A DNA stretch of 64,000 nucleotides from Comamonas sp. BIGb0124 (GCF_003752175.1 NZ_RJVF01000016.1:1-64000); one strand, 5' to 3'; shown: positions 1-10,521, numbered from the stretch's first letter. The notes: generated by a model from the sequence alone, not told the origin. Program-made: numbers and translations.

Positions 1-39
1 AGTGCGGGTTCCCGTGTGAAAGTAGGTCATCGTCAGGCT
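1..39 (+). rRNA. rrf: 5S ribosomal RNA, 3' end (partial)
   Basis: The first 39 bases match the 3' portion of betaproteobacterial 5S rRNA: the loop-E/helix IV region with GTGCGGGTTCCC, then GTGTGAAAGTAGGTCATCG, and the closing CGTCAGGC that would pair with the 5' end lying outside the window. Two terminators follow at once, as expected at the end of an rRNA operon. The exact 3' end (38-40) is estimated. Confidence 0.9.
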
Positions 40-52
40 CTTATAACCAAAC

Positions 53-85
53 CGCCCAACCCCTCAAAAGGTTGGGCGTTTTGCT
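53..85 (+). terminator. intrinsic terminator of the rRNA operon
   Basis: A perfect 9-bp stem (CGCCCAACC at 53-61 with GGTTGGGCG at 70-78) closes an 8-nt loop and is followed by TTTTGCTTT. It lies 14 nt after the 5S rRNA end. Confidence 0.9.
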
Positions 86-110
86 TTGGGAAAACAAAAA
101 ACCACCCCCA

Positions 111-146
111 CAAACGCCTGCCGGATACCCAGCAGGCGTTTTTGTT
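111..146 (+). terminator. second terminator, possibly bidirectional
   Basis: The arms CAAACGCCTGC (111-121) and GCAGGCGTTTTTG (132-144) form a strong stem with a 10-nt loop and a T-rich 3' side. It backs up the rRNA terminator. It also sits just past the stop codon of the convergent apt gene, so it may end apt transcription too, although the T tract is poorer on that strand. Confidence 0.75.
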
Positions 147-185
147 TGTGTTTAGGGTGGGGTTCGGTGGATCGGTGACCCAATA

Positions 186-734
186 TCAGTGACCCGAGAA
201 ATCCACCAGCGTGTGCACGGTCAACCCGCCTTCGCGCAGCCGCTTCGAGCCCCCCAGCTCCGGCAGGTCGACGATGGCCGTGCCTTCGACCACCTGCGCC
301 CCGAGCTTTTCCAGCAGCCGTTTGCCGGCCATCATGGTGCCGCCGGTGGCGATCAGGTCGTCGATCAGCAGAACCTGCTGTCCGGGCAGAACGGCATCGG
401 CATGCAATTCCACCGTGGCGCTGCCATATTCCAGTTCGTAGGTTTCCTCGACGGTGGTGAAGGGCAGCTTGCCCTTTTTCCGGATGGGCACAAATCCGAC
501 GCCCAGCTCATAGGCGACCACCGAACCGATGATGAATCCCCGGGCGTCGAGGCCGGCCACCACATCGATCTTCATGGCGCGATACCGCTCGACAAAGGTC
601 TGGATCAGCACACGAAAAGCTTGTGCATCCTGGAGCAGCGGCGTGATGTCGCGGAACTGCACGCCGGGCGCCGGCCAGTCGGGCACGGTGCGGATGTGGC
701 GGCGAATCAGGGCAATCGGGTCGTCCATGGCCAT
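186..734 (-). CDS. apt: adenine phosphoribosyltransferase
   Basis: Purine salvage enzyme that makes AMP from adenine and PRPP in the cytoplasm. The type I PRTase PRPP-binding loop is clear ([14 protein letters not shown], about residue 125), and the family N-terminus [16 protein letters not shown] is near residue 20. The length of about 182 residues is normal. The frame is also open to a TTG at 743; I prefer the ATG at 734 (or 728, Met-Asp-Asp) because it gives the usual distance to the DWPAPG motif. No good ribosome-binding site decides between them. It stands alone, convergent with the rRNA operon and divergent from kdsD. Confidence 0.93.
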   Translation of the reverse strand: MAMDDPIALIRRHIRTVPDWPAPGVQFRDITPLLQDAQAFRVLIQTFVERYRAMKIDVVAGLDARGFIIGSVVAYELGVGFVPIRKKGKLPFTTVEETYELEYGSATVELHADAVLPGQQVLLIDDLIATGGTMMAGKRLLEKLGAQVVEGTAIVDLPELGGSKRLREGGLTVHTLVDFSGH

Positions 735-885
735 TTCATTCAATCAAAAGGGGATCGCGCATGGCGCGGGGCAGGCCATGCGGCCCGGTGTCTGCCGTTT
801 TCTGCGGTTCAATCCGATGCCGGTCACTCACGAACGGAGATGGACAGGACCGGGGCAAGCGGCGGGCAGCCGATAAAATACGGTC

Positions 886-1863
886 ATGATATTAGACGCT
901 CAAAAGATCTTGGCATTTGCACAAGACACGCTGGACATCGAGGCCGCCGCAGTGACGGGGCTCAAAGCCAGGCTCGGCACGCCTTTTGTGTCGGCCGTCC
1001 AGACGATCCTGGAGAGCCGCGGCCGGGTCGTGGTCATGGGCATGGGCAAGGCGGGCCATGTGGGCCGCAAGATTGCCGCGACACTGGCCTCCACCGGGAC
1101 GCCGGCCCTGTTCGTGCACCCGGGCGAGGCCGCACACGGCGACCTGGGCATGGTGCAGCCCGACGACATCGTGCTGGCCATCTCCAACAGCGGCGAAAGC
1201 GACGAGCTGCTGGTGCTGCTGCCGGTCCTCAAGCGCCAGGGCGTCAAGGTGATGGCGATGACGGGCGGTCTGCAGTCTTCGCTGGCCCGTCATGCCGACA
1301 TCGTGCTCGACAGCAGCGTCGAACGTGAAGCCTGTCCGCTCAATCTGGCACCGACCGCCAGCACCACGGCCCAACTGGCCCTGGGCGATGCGCTGGCCGT
1401 GGTCCTGCTCGACGTGCGGGGCTTCGGCAAGGATGACTTTGCCCGCTCGCACCCGGGCGGTGCGCTCGGACGCCGCCTGCTGACCCATGTCTCCGATGTC
1501 ATGCGCAAAGGCGACGCCGTGCCCAGCGTGGGCCCGCAGACGCCGTTGATTGAACTGATGCGTGTGATCAGCCTCAAAGGATTGGGCGCGGCCGCCATCG
1601 TGGATGGGCATCGGAAGGTACTGGGTGTTTTCACGGACGGTGATCTGCGGCGCCTGGTGTCGCAGGGAACGGATCTGCGTGCGCTCACGGCCGAAGAGGT
1701 CATGAAGACCGGACCGCGTACGATCGCGCCCCATGTGCTGGCTGCGGAAGCGGCTGCGCTGATGGAGCGCTATCGGATCAGCGACGTGCTGGTGGTCGAT
1801 GCCGACCAGACGCTCGTGGGCATGGTAACCAGCAAAGACCTGATGCAGGCCAAGGTGATATGA
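886..1863 (+). CDS. kdsD: arabinose-5-phosphate isomerase (KpsF/GutQ family)
   Basis: Converts ribulose 5-phosphate to arabinose 5-phosphate, the first step of Kdo synthesis for lipopolysaccharide. The 325-residue protein has an N-terminal SIS sugar-isomerase domain (GMGKAGHVGRKIAATLASTG, then HPGEAAHGDLGM and the ISNSGES phosphate loop) and two C-terminal CBS domains (about residues 205-325). Its stop overlaps the next start as ATGA, so it heads the operon kdsD-kdsC-lptC-SDR. No Shine-Dalgarno is visible; a TAAAAT hexamer at 874-879 would start RNA at or near the ATG. Confidence 0.95.
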   Translation: MILDAQKILAFAQDTLDIEAAAVTGLKARLGTPFVSAVQTILESRGRVVVMGMGKAGHVGRKIAATLASTGTPALFVHPGEAAHGDLGMVQPDDIVLAISNSGESDELLVLLPVLKRQGVKVMAMTGGLQSSLARHADIVLDSSVEREACPLNLAPTASTTAQLALGDALAVVLLDVRGFGKDDFARSHPGGALGRRLLTHVSDVMRKGDAVPSVGPQTPLIELMRVISLKGLGAAAIVDGHRKVLGVFTDGDLRRLVSQGTDLRALTAEEVMKTGPRTIAPHVLAAEAAALMERYRISDVLVVDADQTLVGMVTSKDLMQAKVI

Positions 1864-3089
1864 GAAAAAGCAGCAAGTCCACCCCACGGGTCCGCCGCCA
1901 GGCATCCGAGTCGACGGCCTCCGAAAAGCCGGCTCACGAAACGAGCGTGTCCGGGCAGAACCCGTCGGTCGAAGGAATCGCCTCGCAAGCCAGCCTGTTT
2001 GCCGGGGAGCGCCAGGAAACGCCTGCGGCAACCGGGCCTGACGAGACGGTGCCGGCAGGTGCCGGCGAAGCCCCTGTCCCGGGTTCCGAGTCCGCAGAGG
2101 CATCCGGCGAGGCCGGCACCCGGGCAGCCCGGCCGCGCCGCGCCCGGTCGGCGCGCAAAACGGTGTCTTCCGCCGCAGCCGCGCCCTCGGGGGCCGACGT
2201 CTTGCCTGCTGCCGCACCGATATCTTCCGGCGAGACAGAAGACGCCGCCGGGCCGGCAGCGGCCACGGGGTCCGTCGACGCTGGATCCGCCGAGAATTCA
2301 TCGGTGCCGGCAAATCCGCCGCGGCCGTCGGCTGTCCTGGCTTCCGAGACTTCTTCGGAACCCGCCCTGACGTCGCCGCCTTCTTCGTCGGCCCGCGCCC
2401 GTCCGCCTGGCGACCCGGCGCCTCGGCAGACCCGTTCCGTGGCCACCGAGTCCTCGGTTCACGAGTCGCGGCGCAGGGATCCCCGGCCCGTGGCCGACGC
2501 CACCACACCCGCCATTGCCCCCGCCGTTGCGCCGCTTGCATCGCTGACGCCTGCGTTGGCGGTGGTGCCGCAACTGCTGCTGCGCGCGCAAGGCGTACGC
2601 GTGGCGTTCTTCGACGTCGACGGCGTGCTGACGGATGGCAGCCTCTACTTCGGAGCCGAAGGCGAGACGCTCAAACGCTTCAACACGCTCGACGGCCATG
2701 GCATCAAATTGCTGGCGCGTGCGGGCATCACGCCGGCCGTGGTGACGGGGCGCGATTCTCCTGCACTGCGTGTCCGTCTGGCGGCGCTCGGCGTGACGCA
2801 TGTGCGTTACGGCACGGAAGACAAGAAGCCGGCTGCCGAAGCCATCCTGGCCGAGCTGGGACTGACTTGGTCACAGGCCGCCTGGATCGGCGACGACTGG
2901 CCGGATCTGCCGGCGCTTCGGCGTTGCGCATTTGCCTGCGCGCCGGCCAATGCACATGCCGAGGTCAAGGCCGTGGCCCACCATGTCACGCGTCTGGCGG
3001 GCGGCGAGGGCGCGGCACGCGAGTACTGCGATCTGCTGCTGGTGGCCAGCGGCCGCTATGTGGATCTGCTTCAGGAGTACGCCGCATGA
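1860..3089 (+). CDS. kdsC: 3-deoxy-D-manno-octulosonate 8-phosphate phosphatase with a long disordered N-terminal extension
   Basis: The C-terminal 170 residues are a typical KdsC HAD phosphatase: nucleophile motif FFDVDGVLTDG (residues 250-260, Asp252 and Asp254), VVTGRDS, and the metal-binding GDDWPDLP. It hydrolyses Kdo-8-phosphate to Kdo. The protein is 409 residues against about 170-190 for the family. Residues 1-235 are rich in Ala, Pro, Ser, Glu and Arg, with an Arg-rich patch near 90-100, and look intrinsically disordered. The start at 1860 overlaps the kdsD stop (ATGA), the frame has no stop for 700 nt, and codons end mostly in G or C, so I accept the extension; a GTG near 2565 is the alternative. 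The stop overlaps lptC. Confidence 0.88.
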   Translation: MRKSSKSTPRVRRQASESTASEKPAHETSVSGQNPSVEGIASQASLFAGERQETPAATGPDETVPAGAGEAPVPGSESAEASGEAGTRAARPRRARSARKTVSSAAAAPSGADVLPAAAPISSGETEDAAGPAAATGSVDAGSAENSSVPANPPRPSAVLASETSSEPALTSPPSSSARARPPGDPAPRQTRSVATESSVHESRRRDPRPVADATTPAIAPAVAPLASLTPALAVVPQLLLRAQGVRVAFFDVDGVLTDGSLYFGAEGETLKRFNTLDGHGIKLLARAGITPAVVTGRDSPALRVRLAALGVTHVRYGTEDKKPAAEAILAELGLTWSQAAWIGDDWPDLPALRRCAFACAPANAHAEVKAVAHHVTRLAGGEGAAREYCDLLLVASGRYVDLLQEYAA

Positions 3090-3784
3090 ACGCCCAGGCC
3101 GTCCGGCCCGATCTTCCCACCCCCCGGCCGACCGGCAAGGGGCGACCGAAGCCGCGCGGCTCTCACCTGAACCGGCTGCGCGATGCGGTCAGCCTCTATC
3201 TCCCGGTGCTCATCATCGGTGTGCTGGCGCTGGGCACCTTCTGGCTGGTCCGCAACACGCCTGCACCTCAGGAGCCGCATTCGGCGCGCGAGGAACGGCG
3301 CGATCCGGACTACCGCATGCAGGACTTCGCCATGCGCACCTACCGTGCCGACGGCCATCTGAAGACCGAGATCGAGGGCGACCAGGGCCGCCATTTCACG
3401 GATACCGACCGCCTGGAGGTCGACGGTGCCCGCATCCGGGCCTTCGATGACGCAGGCCAGTTGACGACGGCTTCCGGCCGCGAGGCCGTGAGCCTGCGCA
3501 ACGGCGAGGAAGTCGAGCTCAAGGGCAATGCCGTCGTCGTGCGCGAGGCCGGGCCGAACGCCCAGGGCCAGATGCAGCCCCGCATGGAGTTCCACGGCGA
3601 TCAGCTCAAGGCTTTTCCCGACCTCAACCAGGTCAAGTCCGACTTGCCCGTGCTCATCATCAGGGGCCAGGACCGCATCACCGCCGATCGGCTGGACTAC
3701 GACCACAACACCCGCGTGGTCGACCTGCAGGGACGGGTGCGCAGCGTGATCCAGCCGCGCGAGCCTGCGGGCGGCGCACGGTGA
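3086..3784 (+). CDS. lptC: LPS export ABC transporter periplasmic protein LptC
   Basis: Inner-membrane bitopic protein that passes lipopolysaccharide from LptB2FG to LptA. The 232-residue chain has a basic cytoplasmic start, one membrane segment (about residues 36-55, LYLPVLIIGVLALGTFWLV), and a periplasmic beta-jellyroll region with DYRMQDFAMRTY and a run of short repeats ending TADRLDYDHNTRVVDL. The start overlaps the kdsC stop (ATGA) and the stop overlaps the next gene (GTGA). In many relatives lptA and lptB follow; here they do not. Somewhat longer than E. coli LptC (191 aa). Confidence 0.88.
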   Translation: MNAQAVRPDLPTPRPTGKGRPKPRGSHLNRLRDAVSLYLPVLIIGVLALGTFWLVRNTPAPQEPHSAREERRDPDYRMQDFAMRTYRADGHLKTEIEGDQGRHFTDTDRLEVDGARIRAFDDAGQLTTASGREAVSLRNGEEVELKGNAVVVREAGPNAQGQMQPRMEFHGDQLKAFPDLNQVKSDLPVLIIRGQDRITADRLDYDHNTRVVDLQGRVRSVIQPREPAGGAR

Positions 3785-4590
3785 CCTCGCCGGCGACGGG
3801 CGCCGTGGTCACGGCCCGCCGGCCTCTGGCCTTCATCACCGGCGCATCGAGCGGCATCGGGCAGGCGCTGGCCTGGCGCATGGGGCAGGCCGGCTACGAT
3901 CTGGCTCTGGTGGCGCGGCGCGGCGAGACGCTGCAGGCATGGCGCCTGAGCCAGGGCATGGATGAGTCGCGCTGCCGGATCTATGCGGCCGACGTGAGCG
4001 ACATCGAGCAGATCGTGGCTGCCGCGCGGTCCTGCATCGCGCGGCAAGGTCTGCCGGATGTGGTGGTTGCCAATGCCGGCATCAGCATCGGCATGGATAC
4101 CGCCGTGCGCGGCGATCTCGACGTGATGGCGCGCATCTATGCCACCAACAATCTGGGCCTGGCCGCCACGTTCCACCCCTTCGTGGCCCCCATGCGCGAA
4201 CGCGGCAGCGGCCGTCTGGTCGGCATCGCCAGCGTGGCCGGAATCCGCGGCCTGCCGGGCAGTGCGGCCTATTGTTCGAGCAAGGCCGCGGCGATCAGCT
4301 ATTGCGAAAGCCTGCGTGTCGAGCTGCGGCGTTCGGGGGTTCGGGTGGTGACGATTTCGCCCGGCTTCATCGATACGCCGCTGACGCGCAGCAATCGTTA
4401 CGCCATGCCCTTCCTGATGCAGCCGTCCGACTTTGCCGACCGGGCCCTGAAGGCGATCGAGGCGGGCGACAGCCACCGCATCATCCCGTGGCAAATGGCC
4501 TGGGTGGCCCGGCTGCTGCGGCTGCTGCCCAACGGTCTGTTCGACCGCGCGACATCCGGGCGCGCACGCAAGGCCCGCGAGGGCGAGTGA
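3781..4590 (+). CDS. short-chain dehydrogenase/reductase, substrate unknown
   Basis: Classical SDR of 269 residues. It has the cofactor motif TGASSGIG (residues 20-27), the NAG motif (VVANAGIS), the catalytic Ser in IASVAG, and YCSSK as the YxxxK pair. The C-terminal helix (WVARLLRLLPNGLF) is hydrophobic and may touch the membrane. It starts at a GTG that overlaps the lptC stop, so it is translated with the Kdo/LPS genes. Whether it acts on a lipid or sugar of the envelope cannot be read from the sequence. Confidence 0.85.
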   Translation: MTSPATGAVVTARRPLAFITGASSGIGQALAWRMGQAGYDLALVARRGETLQAWRLSQGMDESRCRIYAADVSDIEQIVAAARSCIARQGLPDVVVANAGISIGMDTAVRGDLDVMARIYATNNLGLAATFHPFVAPMRERGSGRLVGIASVAGIRGLPGSAAYCSSKAAAISYCESLRVELRRSGVRVVTISPGFIDTPLTRSNRYAMPFLMQPSDFADRALKAIEAGDSHRIIPWQMAWVARLLRLLPNGLFDRATSGRARKAREGE

Positions 4591-4614
4591 GAGCGGTGCA
4601 GCAGGCCCGGCGTG

Positions 4615-4643
4615 GCGCAGCGACGTTCGGGACGACGCTGCGC
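4615..4643. terminator. hairpin between convergent SDR and glcB genes
   Basis: GCGCAGCG (4615-4622) and CGCTGCGC (4636-4643) form a perfect 8-bp stem in the 72-bp convergent gap. No T tract follows on either strand, so its terminator role is uncertain. Confidence 0.4.
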
Positions 4644-4662
4644 GGCGAGGGCCCGCTTGGCC

Positions 4663-6867
4663 TCAGGCCTGTTGCTTGAACTTCAGGCGCCAGCCGTGCA
4701 GCAGCGGTTCGGTGTAGCCGCTGGGCTGCTCGATGCCCTTGAACACCAGGTCGAGTGCGGCGCGATAGGCATACGAGGTCTGGGCGTTGCCGGCCAGGGG
4801 GAGGTACAGCGGGTCGCCCGCGTTTTGCTGGTCGACCACGCTGGCCATGCGCTCGAAAGTCTCGCGCACCTGGTCTTCGGTGATCACGCCGTGCAGCAGC
4901 CAGTTGGCGATGTGCTGGCTGGAAATGCGCAGTGTGGCGCGGTCTTCCATCAGGCCCACGTTGTGGATGTCGGGCACCTTGGAGCATCCGACGCCCTGGT
5001 CGATCCAGCGCACCACGTAGCCGAGAATGCCCTGCACGTTGTTGTCGAGTTCCTGCTGCTTCTCGGCGGCGCTCCAGGTGTCCTGGGCGGCCACCGGGAT
5101 CTGGATCAGGTCGTCGATCAGCGCGTCGTACTGTGCATCCGCATCGCTCTGCTCCAGTGCCTGCTGGACCTGCGCCACATTCACCTGGTGGTAGTGCAGC
5201 GCGTGCAGCGTGGCCGCCGTGGGCGAGGGCACCCAGGCGGTGTTGGCGCCGGCCTTCGGATGGGCGATCTTCTGCTTGAGCATGTCGGCCATCAGGTCGG
5301 GCATGGCCCACATGCCCTTGCCGATCTGTGCCTTGCCGCGCAGGCCCAGCGAGAGGCCGACCAGCACGTTGTTCTTTTCGTAGGCGGCGATCCAGCGCGT
5401 GCCCTTGATGTCGCCCTTGCGCAGCATCGGGCCGGCCCGCATGGCGCTGTGGATCTCGTCGCCGGTGCGGTCGAGGAAACCGGTATTGATGAAGGCCACG
5501 CGTGCGGCGGCCTGGGCGATGCTGGCCTTGAGGTTGACGCTGGTGCGGCGTTCCTCGTCCATGATGCCCAGCTTGACGGTGTTGGCCGCCAGGCCCAGCA
5601 CCTGCTCGACCCGTGCGAACAAGGTGTCGGCAAAGGCGGCTTCCTGCGGGCCATGCATCTTGGGCTTGACGATGTAGACGCTGCCGATGCGCGAGTTGCG
5701 CACGGCCTGGCCGTCGGGCAGGCGGCCCTGGCCCTGCAGGTCGACCAGGGCGATGGTCACGGTGACCACGGCGTCGAGGATGCCTTCGGGAATCTCGCGG
5801 CCTTCCGGGCCGTAGAGCACGGCCGGGTTGGTCATCAGATGACCGACGTTGCGGACGAACAGCAGCGAGCGGCCGTGCAGCGCCACGGGCTGGCCGTCGG
5901 CGCCGGTGTAGTGGCGGTCGGCGTTCAGGCTGCGGACGAGTGTCTTGCCGCCCTTGTTCAGCGTTTCGGTCAGCGAACCGTCGAGCAGTCCCAGCCAGTT
6001 GCGATAGGCCAGCACCTTGTCGGATGCGTCCACCACCGCGACCGAATCCTCGAGATCGAGGATGGTCGACAGCGCGGACTCGAGCTGCACGTCGCTCACG
6101 CCGGCCGGATCGCTGCGGCCGATGGGCGTGGCCGGATCGATGCGGATCTCGATGTGGATGCCATGGTGGCGCAGCAGGATGGCCGTGGGCGAGCCGGCCT
6201 CGCCCTGGTAGCCGATGAACTGATCGGGCTGCTGGAGGCCCGTGCCGCCGTCGGCCGTCAGCACGACGAGCCGGCCGTTCTCGACACGGTAGCCGGTGGC
6301 GTCCTTGTGCGAACCGCGGGCCAGCACGGCGGCCTGATCCAGCACCTCGCGGGCATAGGCAATCACCTTGGCGCCCCGGACAGGGTTGTAGGCCTTGCCC
6401 TTTTCAGCGCCGTCCGTCTCGGCAATCGCATCGGTGCCGTACAGCGCGTCGTAGAGCGAGCCCCAGCGTGCATTGGCGGCGTTGAGGGCGTAGCGCGCGT
6501 TCAGGATGGGCACGACCAACTGCGGGCCGGCCTGGGTGGCGAGTTCGGCATCGACCTGGGTGGTGGTGGCCTTGACGCCCTGAGGAGGCTTCTGGATGTA
6601 GCCGATGCCTTCGAGAAATGCACGGTAGGCGGGCACATCGGCGATCGGGCCGGGATGCGCTGCATGCCAGGCATCGAGCTCGCCCTGCAGGCGGTCGCGC
6701 TCGGCCAGCAAGGCGGCATTCCTGGGGGCCAGGTCGTGCACGATGGCATCGAAGCCTTGCCAGAACGCGGCGCTGGCCACGCCCACCTTGGGCAGGACCT
6801 CGTCTTCGATGAAGCGGTAGAGCTCGGTGGCCACGTGCAAGCCGTGGACGGTGGTGCGATCGGTCAT
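4663..6867 (-). CDS. glcB: malate synthase G
   Basis: Condenses glyoxylate with acetyl-CoA to malate in the glyoxylate/glycolate pathway. The 734-residue monomeric G form is far longer than the A form (about 530). Clear family stretches include [42 protein letters not shown] and [19 protein letters not shown] about 10 nt before the ATG can serve as ribosome-binding site. It is transcribed alone, convergent with the LPS operon; a 143-bp A+T-richer spacer follows before the GST gene. Confidence 0.96.
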   Translation of the reverse strand: MTDRTTVHGLHVATELYRFIEDEVLPKVGVASAAFWQGFDAIVHDLAPRNAALLAERDRLQGELDAWHAAHPGPIADVPAYRAFLEGIGYIQKPPQGVKATTTQVDAELATQAGPQLVVPILNARYALNAANARWGSLYDALYGTDAIAETDGAEKGKAYNPVRGAKVIAYAREVLDQAAVLARGSHKDATGYRVENGRLVVLTADGGTGLQQPDQFIGYQGEAGSPTAILLRHHGIHIEIRIDPATPIGRSDPAGVSDVQLESALSTILDLEDSVAVVDASDKVLAYRNWLGLLDGSLTETLNKGGKTLVRSLNADRHYTGADGQPVALHGRSLLFVRNVGHLMTNPAVLYGPEGREIPEGILDAVVTVTIALVDLQGQGRLPDGQAVRNSRIGSVYIVKPKMHGPQEAAFADTLFARVEQVLGLAANTVKLGIMDEERRTSVNLKASIAQAAARVAFINTGFLDRTGDEIHSAMRAGPMLRKGDIKGTRWIAAYEKNNVLVGLSLGLRGKAQIGKGMWAMPDLMADMLKQKIAHPKAGANTAWVPSPTAATLHALHYHQVNVAQVQQALEQSDADAQYDALIDDLIQIPVAAQDTWSAAEKQQELDNNVQGILGYVVRWIDQGVGCSKVPDIHNVGLMEDRATLRISSQHIANWLLHGVITEDQVRETFERMASVVDQQNAGDPLYLPLAGNAQTSYAYRAALDLVFKGIEQPSGYTEPLLHGWRLKFKQQA

Positions 6868-7010
6868 GGGTGGTTGCCCTCAGGATGGAATGAACACAGG
6901 AACACAGTCTCTTGGCCCCACTGTATTTGATACTGCCGTAGAGATTAAGAGGTCTTGTGGCAATCGATTCGTGACTTTTTCAAACCTAATCGCACCGTCG
7001 GCGGCCGGAT

Positions 7011-7640
7011 TCAGCGCGGGACGGTGTCGGCGAAGCTGCTGCGCAGGGCCAGCTTGTCGTGCAGGCGGGCGAGATGGGGGTGCTCGGTGCGCCAGTCGAT
7101 CTCGGGGAACCGGAAATCCAGCCAGCCCAGCGCGCAGCCGACGGCGATGTCGGACAGGCTGAGGTGGATGCCGCTGCAATAGGGCTGGACATGGGCCGGC
7201 TGAGCACCGAGCTGGCGCTCCATGGCGGCCAGTCCGGCCTCGATCTTGCCGAACTGGCGGTCGACCCAGGCCTGCGAGCGTTCGCCGTCCTGGCGGCCCG
7301 GCCAGTGGCGCTCGAGACGGGCCAGCACGCCGGCGTCCAGCACGCCGTCGGCCAGGGCTTCCCAGGTCTTGACCGCCGCACGCTCGCGTCCCGTCGCCGG
7401 GATCAGCTTGCCCACGGGCGACAGCGTGTCGAGGTATTCGACGATGACCCGCGAGTCGTAGAGCGCTTCGCCGCCTTCCATGACCAGGCAGGGCACCTGG
7501 CCCAGGGGGTTGTAGGCAGGCACCTGGGCCGTGGCGCTCCAGGGATCATCGGGCAGCATCTGGTAGTCGAGCTTCTTCTCGGCCAGAACGACACGTACCT
7601 TGCGCACATAGGGACTGGCAGGGGATCCAATGAGTTTCAT
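7011..7640 (-). CDS. glutathione S-transferase family protein (YibF-like)
   Basis: A 209-residue two-domain GST. The N-terminal thioredoxin-like fold starts MKLIGSPASPYVRKVRV with the Ser/Pro region expected at the glutathione site, a cis-Pro at GQVPCL and the ESR-like DSRVIVEYL motif. The all-alpha C-terminal domain contains LSLSDIAVGCALGWLDFR. Length and order resemble YibF-type GSTs. It is divergent from purB with a 278-bp shared control region. The physiological substrate is not known. Confidence 0.87.
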   Translation of the reverse strand: MKLIGSPASPYVRKVRVVLAEKKLDYQMLPDDPWSATAQVPAYNPLGQVPCLVMEGGEALYDSRVIVEYLDTLSPVGKLIPATGRERAAVKTWEALADGVLDAGVLARLERHWPGRQDGERSQAWVDRQFGKIEAGLAAMERQLGAQPAHVQPYCSGIHLSLSDIAVGCALGWLDFRFPEIDWRTEHPHLARLHDKLALRSSFADTVPR

Positions 7641-7779
7641 GGTGATCTACAACGGGTGGGCAGGTGGGGTGTGCGATCTTCTGCACGTCGATTGTGCCGT
7701 GGCGCAGATGTGCCGGTGTGGCGCCGCTGCATCGCCAGGGCTGCCGCGTGTCGGCAAAGGCCGGTAGGCTGGCATTTTG

Positions 7780-7800
7780 TACAGTAATGTATTCATTGTA
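7780..7800. promoter_or_regulatory. imperfect palindrome in the GST-purB control region
   Basis: The run from 7780 to 7800 carries the outer arms TACA and TGTA and an inner AATG/CATT pair, and sits between the two divergent genes. The flanking TTGTAC hexamers at 7778-7783 and 7796-7801 are a direct repeat. It has the size and form of a dimer operator; the binding protein is unknown. Confidence 0.35.
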
Positions 7801-7912
7801 CCGGGAGCGGTGGCCGCTCCGGTGCGACGCGTGCGCAGCGCCGTCCGGCCGCCGGGCCGCCGGTTTTGCGGGGCCCTGAGGTGCGGGAAGAGATGCCTGC
7901 CTTCTACAATAG

Positions 7913-9340
<1,428 letters not shown>

Positions 9341-9386
9341 TCTTGCGCTGCGGCAGGCCCGGCAAGGGCCGCCGCAGGGCTCGCCG

Positions 9387-9437
9387 CCACTCGCCGACCT
9401 CCCCGCCGAGGTCGATCAGGCGAGTGGCTGTTTTTTT
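9387..9437 (+). terminator. purB terminator
   Basis: A two-step stem (CCACTCGCC with GGCGAGTGG, and inside it GACCTC with GAGGTC) is followed by CTG and seven T residues. It separates purB from the yaeQ-like gene. Confidence 0.9.
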
Positions 9438-9458
9438 GATTTCACCGAACGGTCCCGC

Positions 9459-10019
9459 ATGGCCCTCAAATCCACGATCTTCAAGGCCCATGTGGCCATC
9501 GCCGACATCGATCACGGCTATTACGCCGACCATGCCCTGACGCTGGCTCGCCATCCGAGCGAGACCGATGAACGCATGATGGTGCGGCTGGCCGCGCTGG
9601 CGCTGCAGGCGCACCGCCTGCACGACGACTGCGGTGGCGACGGCACGCTGACGTTCGGCGCCGGCCTGTCCAACCCCGAAGACCCGGACGTGAGCCTGCG
9701 GGACTTCACCGGCGCTTCGCGCCTGTGGATCGAGGTCGGGCAGCCCGAGGACAAGCCGCTGGCCAAGGCCTGCAGCAAGTCCGATGCCGTGGTCGTCTAC
9801 GCGTTCAGTTCCGCGGCCGATGTCTGGTGGCGCGGCATCCAGGGCAAGCTCACGCGCCTGGACAAGCTCACGGTCTGGCGTGTACCGACCGAAGCGGCAC
9901 AGAGCCTGGCCGCACTGGCCGAGCGCAGCATGCAGCTGCAGGCAACGATCCAGGAGGGTGTGCTCAGCCTGGGCAGCGAACGCGGCAGCGTCGACATCGA
10001 GTGCGTGCGCTGGAAGTGA
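9459..10019 (+). CDS. yaeQ: YaeQ family protein
   Basis: A 186-residue protein that matches YaeQ along its whole length: MALKSTIFKAHVAIADIDHGYY at the start, ERMMVRLAALAL, LRDFTGASRLWIEVGQPE and VYAFSSAADVWWRGI. The fold is related to PD-(D/E)XK nucleases, with WIEVGQP as the candidate acidic motif. E. coli YaeQ was reported as a suppressor of rfaH mutations, but its molecular role is not settled. It stands alone after the purB terminator. Confidence 0.9.
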   Translation: MALKSTIFKAHVAIADIDHGYYADHALTLARHPSETDERMMVRLAALALQAHRLHDDCGGDGTLTFGAGLSNPEDPDVSLRDFTGASRLWIEVGQPEDKPLAKACSKSDAVVVYAFSSAADVWWRGIQGKLTRLDKLTVWRVPTEAAQSLAALAERSMQLQATIQEGVLSLGSERGSVDIECVRWK

Positions 10020-10176
10020 TCGGTGCACAAGGTGCGCGTGGCGCCTGTCGGCGGCCGGCCCGGCGGCACGAAGCGGGGCAGCGCGACAGGCCCTGCGGCT
10101 TCCGGTAAGCTCGGCGGCCTGGCCACGACGCGGTCTTTCACGCGCGTCGTGATCCCGATCATTCCAGGAGAGACCG

Positions 10177-10473
10177 TTGATCTACGAAGTTGCAGACATC
10201 CGCATCCAGCCCGGCCAGCAGGCCGCATTCGAGCAGGCCATCCAGCATGGCGTGAGCAGCGTGATCGCCCATGCCCAGGGTTTCCTGGGCTACAGCGTCA
10301 CGCACAGCATCGAGACCCCGGAGCGTTACCTTTTGCGCATCCGCTGGGAAACGCTCGAGAACCACACCGTCGATTTCCGCCAGTCCGAGGCGTTCACGCA
10401 ATGGCGTGCCATCGTCGGGCCGTTCTTTGCCGCACCGCCCGTGGTGGAACACTTCGACGTCGTCGTCGAGTGA
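10177..10473 (+). CDS. antibiotic biosynthesis monooxygenase (ABM) domain protein
   Basis: A 98-residue single-domain protein of the dimeric alpha+beta-barrel ABM fold (IYEVADIRIQPGQQAAFE, then HAQGFLGYSVTHSIETPERYLL and IRWETLENHTVDFR). Such proteins include cofactor-free quinol monooxygenases and heme-degrading enzymes; a heme role is not indicated here. It starts at TTG, supported by AGGAGAGA about 5 nt upstream (10166-10173). Neighbours give no pathway. Confidence 0.8.
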   Translation: MIYEVADIRIQPGQQAAFEQAIQHGVSSVIAHAQGFLGYSVTHSIETPERYLLRIRWETLENHTVDFRQSEAFTQWRAIVGPFFAAPPVVEHFDVVVE

Positions 10474-10521
10474 CAGGTCGGGCTGGCGCGTAGCGACCCG
10501 GGCGGCGGGGCGCCCAGCCGC

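Noticed and set aside
4612..6930. A 772-codon open frame antisense to malate synthase
   Set aside because: Shadow of glcB, composition biased, no recognisable motif.
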